Assembly (NCBI GenBank): GCA_036823195.1
Contig: DAISGI010000001.1
Location: 124,001 to 188,000, forward strand
From: UBA4874 sp002399435
GTDB lineage: Bacteria > Bacillota > Clostridia > Caldicoprobacterales > DTU083
Reading direction: 5' to 3'
DNA length: 64,000 nucleotides
Both the position numbers and the translations under genes were made by a program. Shown piece after piece: positions 60,657 through 64,000 of the stretch. The notes beneath the pieces were generated by a model. It was not told the origin of the DNA. It worked only from the letters and a program-made list of their open reading frames with translations, and made no database searches. How positions within the stretch are numbered: position 1 is the stretch's first letter; every line of letters begins with the position of its first letter.

Positions 60657-61788
60657 AAAGCTTGTCCTTTTTCTCTTCCTGATTCCTTCCCTGCTTTTGA
60701 CGACGACATCCTGCTGGGACCGGATTGAAATTGAGGATCAGGCCATTATTATCGGCATGGCCATGGATCTGGCGGAAGATCAGAAAAAGATCGTGGTTAC
60801 CTTTCAGATAGCACAGCCACGGGCCTATGTGGCAGAGTCCCAGAGCAGCGAGGAGGGGTATTACAATGTCACAAAAACAGCGGAAGACCTGGCCGGCGCC
60901 AGAAATAAGCTATCCAGGAGCACCAACATGATTCCAACGCTGGAACAGTGCCAGGTGGTACTCGTGGGTGATAAGCTGGCCAAAAAAGGTCTGAGCGGCT
61001 ATATGGATTTTTTGCTGCGGACCCATGAAGCCAGAAGGCAGCTTCAGATAGGAGTGGTGCAGGGGTTGGCGCGGCATATGCTGGAAATAAAATTCAAATC
61101 CGATCTGGCTCCCTCTTTTGTGATATCGGAAATGATGAGTCGAGACAGTCAATATAACTTTCGGATGACAGATTTTATGAGCCTGGAAAAGCTGCATACG
61201 GCTTTTGTCGAAAAAAATGACTTCATTCTTCCCCAGATCAAACAAACGGAAAACGGGTTGTATATGGCCGGTGGTGCTGTTTTTAAAGGCTTTGAACTGG
61301 TGGGATGGTTTAGCGGAGAAGAAATGATGGGCGCCCGATTTATGAGGGGAGATGCATCTTCCGGATACCTGACAGTGGATATGCCTTCTTCCATGGGGAA
61401 AAAGATCATGCTGAGAGTCTATGAGACGAAATCGGATTTTCATCCGGAAATAAGAGACGATAAGCTGGTAGCTGTCCTGAATCTACGTCTGGAAGGAGAC
61501 ATTGACGAAATTGTCCATCCCAATGGAAACTGGACCGGCAAAAAACTAATTGACCAATGTTCCACTCAGATTGAGAAATATGTGAGGGTGATCGTCAATG
61601 ATGCATTCCATAAGTCCCAGCGTGTTTATGACAGTGAGCCTTTTCGTCTGAAGGAAAAGTTAAAATGTTATTATCCGGCTTTCTGGAAAGCCAATTCTGC
61701 AAATTGGGATGAAATCTATCAGGCTGCGGAACTGAAGGCAAATATTGACGTCAATATTCGAAGGGTGGGAGAAATCAGCAGCCCCTGA
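60646..61788 (+). CDS. gerAC: Spore germination receptor subunit C (Ger(x)C lipoprotein)
   Basis: 380 residues. A lipoprotein signal ends at Cys23 (LTTTSCWDRIEIEDQAIIIGMAMD), the normal GerAC start. Three alpha/beta domains follow, ending near FHKSQRVYDSEPFRLKEKL. The subunit is anchored on the outer face of the spore inner membrane. It overlaps gerAB by 11 bases. The germinant cannot be inferred. Confidence 0.94.
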   Translation: MVRKKLVLFLFLIPSLLLTTTSCWDRIEIEDQAIIIGMAMDLAEDQKKIVVTFQIAQPRAYVAESQSSEEGYYNVTKTAEDLAGARNKLSRSTNMIPTLEQCQVVLVGDKLAKKGLSGYMDFLLRTHEARRQLQIGVVQGLARHMLEIKFKSDLAPSFVISEMMSRDSQYNFRMTDFMSLEKLHTAFVEKNDFILPQIKQTENGLYMAGGAVFKGFELVGWFSGEEMMGARFMRGDASSGYLTVDMPSSMGKKIMLRVYETKSDFHPEIRDDKLVAVLNLRLEGDIDEIVHPNGNWTGKKLIDQCSTQIEKYVRVIVNDAFHKSQRVYDSEPFRLKEKLKCYYPAFWKANSANWDEIYQAAELKANIDVNIRRVGEISSP

Positions 61789-61802
61789 AAACGACCTTCC
61801 TG

Positions 61803-62009
61803 TCAGGAAAAGAACATGGAAATCAGCAAAAGTACCAAACCGCCTCCGATATAAAAATATCCGACGTATTTTCCGATTTTAACTTCCATCGGATACCGGT
61901 CGTCTTTCAGCATGTGGGGGTAAACAAAAGAAAGAATCAGCCCGCAGATCACTGCCAGTCCGACAAAATACGAGGTAAACCACAATTTCAAAAAACGAAG
62001 CAATGCCAT
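61803..62009 (-). CDS. CLC_0170-family small membrane protein
   Basis: 68 residues with two membrane helices (about 9-29 and 48-66) and a basic loop between (LKDDRYPMEVKIGKYVG). It resembles the clostridial CLC_0170 family of unknown function. ATG at 62009 stands after AAAGGAGGGG; upstream in-frame codons overlap the miaB promoter region. It is convergent with the gerA operon. Confidence 0.7.
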   Translation of the reverse strand: MALLRFLKLWFTSYFVGLAVICGLILSFVYPHMLKDDRYPMEVKIGKYVGYFYIGGGLVLLLISMFFS

Positions 62010-62055
62010 GGAAACCCCTCCTTTTAAAATGAGTATTCCCGAAAGCCTCAGGAAC

Positions 62056-62084
62056 TTGCACAAAAGGCAAACAATCGATATAAT
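62056..62084 (+). promoter_or_regulatory. Sigma-A promoter of miaB
   Basis: TTGCAC (62056-62061) and TATAAT (62079-62084), 17-base spacer, 32 bases before the start. The -10 lies in the palindrome ATAATAAATTTATTAT. Confidence 0.75.
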
Positions 62085-62115
62085 AAATTTATTATGATTG
62101 GAAAGGGAGACAAAT

Positions 62116-63534
62116 ATGCGGGCTGAAAACCATGCTTTTGCTGTCCCGGAAAAAGAGAAGGAGAAACAGGCCATAGAGGCTTTGCAGCAACAGATTCTCG
62201 GTTCCGGATTGAAATACCATATTATAACTTATGGATGTCAGATGAATGTGCATGATTCCGAAATGCTGGCCGGAATGCTGACGGAAATTGGTTATGAGGA
62301 GACCGATCAACAGCAGGAAGCGGATCTGATCCTGTTCAATACCTGTTGTGTCCGGAACAATGCCGAGCGGAGAGTCTATGGCAACGTAGGGGCCTTAAAG
62401 TCATACAAGCAGGAAAATCCCGACCGGATCGTTGGCGTCTGCGGATGCATGATGCAGCAGCCGGAAGTATCTGCCGATCTCGTCCGGAAGTTTCCCTTTA
62501 TTGATCTGGTTTTTGGCACACACAGCCTTCCTCACTTCCCTTCCCTGCTGCTGCAGGCTTTGGAGTTCAGGGAAACGGTAGTAGAAATTCCGGATACCGA
62601 AGGAGAACTGACCGAATCCGAATCCATTCCTGTGAAACGGGCTGCCGGTACAGGTGCATGGGTCACCATCATGCATGGATGCAACAACTTCTGCAGCTAT
62701 TGTATTGTTCCTTATGTCCGTGGGAGGGAAAGAAGCCGTCGGCCGGAGAACATTCTGGAAGAAATCACTGAGCTTGTACAGGAGGGATACCGGGAGGTCA
62801 CCCTGCTTGGGCAGAATGTGAATTCCTATGGAAAGGATCTGGAAACCCCCTTTCCGTTTCATGCTCTGCTCAGGGAGATCAATCAAATAAGCGGGATGGA
62901 AAGAATACGGTTCATGACATCCCATCCGAAGGATCTGTCAGAGAATCTGATCCTTGCCATGGCAGAATGCGACAAGGTATGCGAGCACCTCCACCTTCCC
63001 GTTCAGGCAGGCAGTGACCGGATCCTTCGGGCAATGAACCGAAGATATACCGTGCAAGGCTATCGGACATTGGTGGGCAGGATCCGTCAGGCTATACCGG
63101 ATATTGCCCTGACCACGGATATCATTGTTGGATTTCCGGGGGAGACGGAAGAGGATTTTCAGGAGACCCTGGATCTTGTGGGACAGATGCGGTATGATTC
63201 TGCCTATACTTTCCTGTATTCCCCGCGATCCGGTACTCCTGCCGCAAAGCGGAAGGATCCATTGAGTCCGGAGGAAAAAAAGGAACGGCTCTATCGGCTG
63301 AATGCATTGCAGAATAGAATAAGCAAGGAAAAAAATCAGGAATATGACGGACGGACGGTGGAAGTGCTGGTGGAGGGGCCCAGCAAGAATAATCCGGATG
63401 TTCTCACCGGCAGAACCCGTACCAATAAAACCGTGAATTTCACAGGCAGTGCGGGACTTGTCGGGCAATTGACCATGGTTCAGATTACAAAAGCGCATTC
63501 CTGGTCCCTGGAAGGGGAGGTGATTGAAAAATGA
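62116..63534 (+). CDS. miaB: tRNA-2-methylthio-N6-dimethylallyladenosine synthase
   Basis: 472 residues of the radical-SAM methylthiotransferase family. The N-terminal cluster domain has YGCQMN (Cys41), NTCCVR (Cys77) and VCGCM. The radical SAM motif is HGCNNFCSYCIVPYVRGRERSR (Cys189, Cys193, Cys196), and a TRAM domain closes the protein. It adds the methylthio group to i6A37 made by MiaA. AAAGGGA supports ATG 62116. It overlaps the ylbF-type gene by four bases. Confidence 0.97.
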   Translation: MRAENHAFAVPEKEKEKQAIEALQQQILGSGLKYHIITYGCQMNVHDSEMLAGMLTEIGYEETDQQQEADLILFNTCCVRNNAERRVYGNVGALKSYKQENPDRIVGVCGCMMQQPEVSADLVRKFPFIDLVFGTHSLPHFPSLLLQALEFRETVVEIPDTEGELTESESIPVKRAAGTGAWVTIMHGCNNFCSYCIVPYVRGRERSRRPENILEEITELVQEGYREVTLLGQNVNSYGKDLETPFPFHALLREINQISGMERIRFMTSHPKDLSENLILAMAECDKVCEHLHLPVQAGSDRILRAMNRRYTVQGYRTLVGRIRQAIPDIALTTDIIVGFPGETEEDFQETLDLVGQMRYDSAYTFLYSPRSGTPAAKRKDPLSPEEKKERLYRLNALQNRISKEKNQEYDGRTVEVLVEGPSKNNPDVLTGRTRTNKTVNFTGSAGLVGQLTMVQITKAHSWSLEGEVIEK

Positions 63535-63986
63535 CCAAAGAGACAGCGGTCTCCCATTCGGAAATCATGAAGTTGGCCAGAGAGCTGGGACATGCTCTGG
63601 CGCAGTCCCGGGAAATACTGGACTACAGGGATGCGGAGAAAGAAATGGCAGACGACGAAGAAGCCAGCCATCTGATGCGGATTTACCGGAGAATATACCA
63701 GGAGCGGGCCCGACTGCAGGCCGATCCGGGGAATAAAGCGAAGGAAATTGCAAATCTGTCGGATTCCCTGGAAAAAGCGGACAGGAAAAAGAGCGCCAAT
63801 CCGCTGATTGCAAAGTACGATCAGACGGGAAATGCCTTTCAGGACCTGATCTATCAGATCAATCAGATCCTGAAATTTTATTGCATGGAGCCGGATGAGG
63901 CTTCCCAATTTGTGCCGGCAGGCGGCTGCAGGGGATGCAAAGGCTGTCCGAAAGTCCGGACAGGAATCAATATTCCTCCGTCATAA
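63531..63986 (+). CDS. YlbF/YmcA family regulator
   Basis: 151 residues, mostly helical (about 10-125), with a C-terminal cysteine cluster GGCRGCKGCPKV. In B. subtilis YlbF, YmcA and YaaT form an iron-sulfur protein complex that affects RNase Y, competence, biofilm and sporulation. The cysteine tail is the likely cluster ligand. The gene overlaps miaB, the same neighbour as for ymcA. In B. subtilis mutS lies downstream; here the window ends 14 bases on. Confidence 0.85.
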   Translation: MTKETAVSHSEIMKLARELGHALAQSREILDYRDAEKEMADDEEASHLMRIYRRIYQERARLQADPGNKAKEIANLSDSLEKADRKKSANPLIAKYDQTGNAFQDLIYQINQILKFYCMEPDEASQFVPAGGCRGCKGCPKVRTGINIPPS

Positions 63987-64000
63987 AATTATTTTTGGGA

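Overview
The window comes from the chromosome of a low-to-moderate G+C, endospore-forming, anaerobic Gram-positive bacterium of class Clostridia (Bacillota). This rests on a complete spoIIIAA-AH operon, spoIVB, spo0A, spoIIM, dacF and dacB-type carboxypeptidases, ytfJ/gerW and a gerA-type germination operon, beside clostridial families such as CD1247-type, DUF3866, DUF2953, DUF2273, CLC_0170 and YlbF. Gene order matches the conserved Clostridia/Bacilli backbone. The genus cannot be read from the sequence. The window looks like core chromosome, with no phage, IS element, rRNA or CRISPR.

Layout, left to right. 1-1641: end of a pilM-pilN-pilO type IV pilus set. 1678-3690: an AP endonuclease family gene, efp and a zinc-ribbon protein, closed by a terminator. 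3796-9096: the spoIIIA operon (mother-cell/forespore channel) behind a sigma-E-like promoter. 9168-14271: Asp23/AmaP/DUF2273 envelope module, nusB, a TsaD paralogue, xseA-xseB and the prenyl diphosphate synthase. 14447-22704: dxs-tlyA-nadK-argR-recN-spoIVB-spo0A. 22825-28189: a less understood envelope cluster (SteA-like, SteB/MctB-like, family 2 glycosyltransferase, MraY/WecA-like transferase, DUF3866) leading into spoIIM. 28391-37785: xerD, deoB, punA, dacF, site-2 protease, scpA, scpB, DUF2953, ytfJ, dacB-like, rluB.

37999-41695 is a four-gene biotin-dependent operon (12S-like carboxyltransferase, short OadG-like protein, biotin carrier, 5S-like carboxyltransferase). It has no membrane decarboxylase subunit, so it looks like a soluble methylmalonyl-CoA:pyruvate transcarboxylase. 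41875-47275: dipeptidase, PHP phosphoesterase, aminotransferase, purB, tRNA-Trp (minus strand) and rnhA. An 830-base gene-free stretch full of short duplications and one perfect hairpin follows. 48110-50376: a tyrosine recombinase and the SOS pair yneA/lexA with three LexA boxes. 50393-57757 (minus): ynbB, hfq, miaA, mutL, mutS. 57971-61788: the gerA operon. 61803-63986: CLC_0170-family gene, miaB and ylbF-type gene.

Regulatory signals are readable in many places: sigma-A promoters with 17-base spacers (asp23, dxs, aspC-like, tRNA-Trp, yneA, lexA, mutS, miaB), a sigma-H promoter with an overlapping 0A box before spo0A, a sigma-E-like promoter before spoIIIAA, and forespore (sigma-F/G)-like promoters before spoIVB, dacF, ytfJ and the gerA operon. 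The best candidates for something little described are the SteA/SteB/glycosyltransferase/DUF3866 cluster embedded among sporulation genes, the soluble transcarboxylase operon with a membrane-free OadG-like protein, and a recurrent pattern of short tandem duplications in linkers and intergenic DNA.
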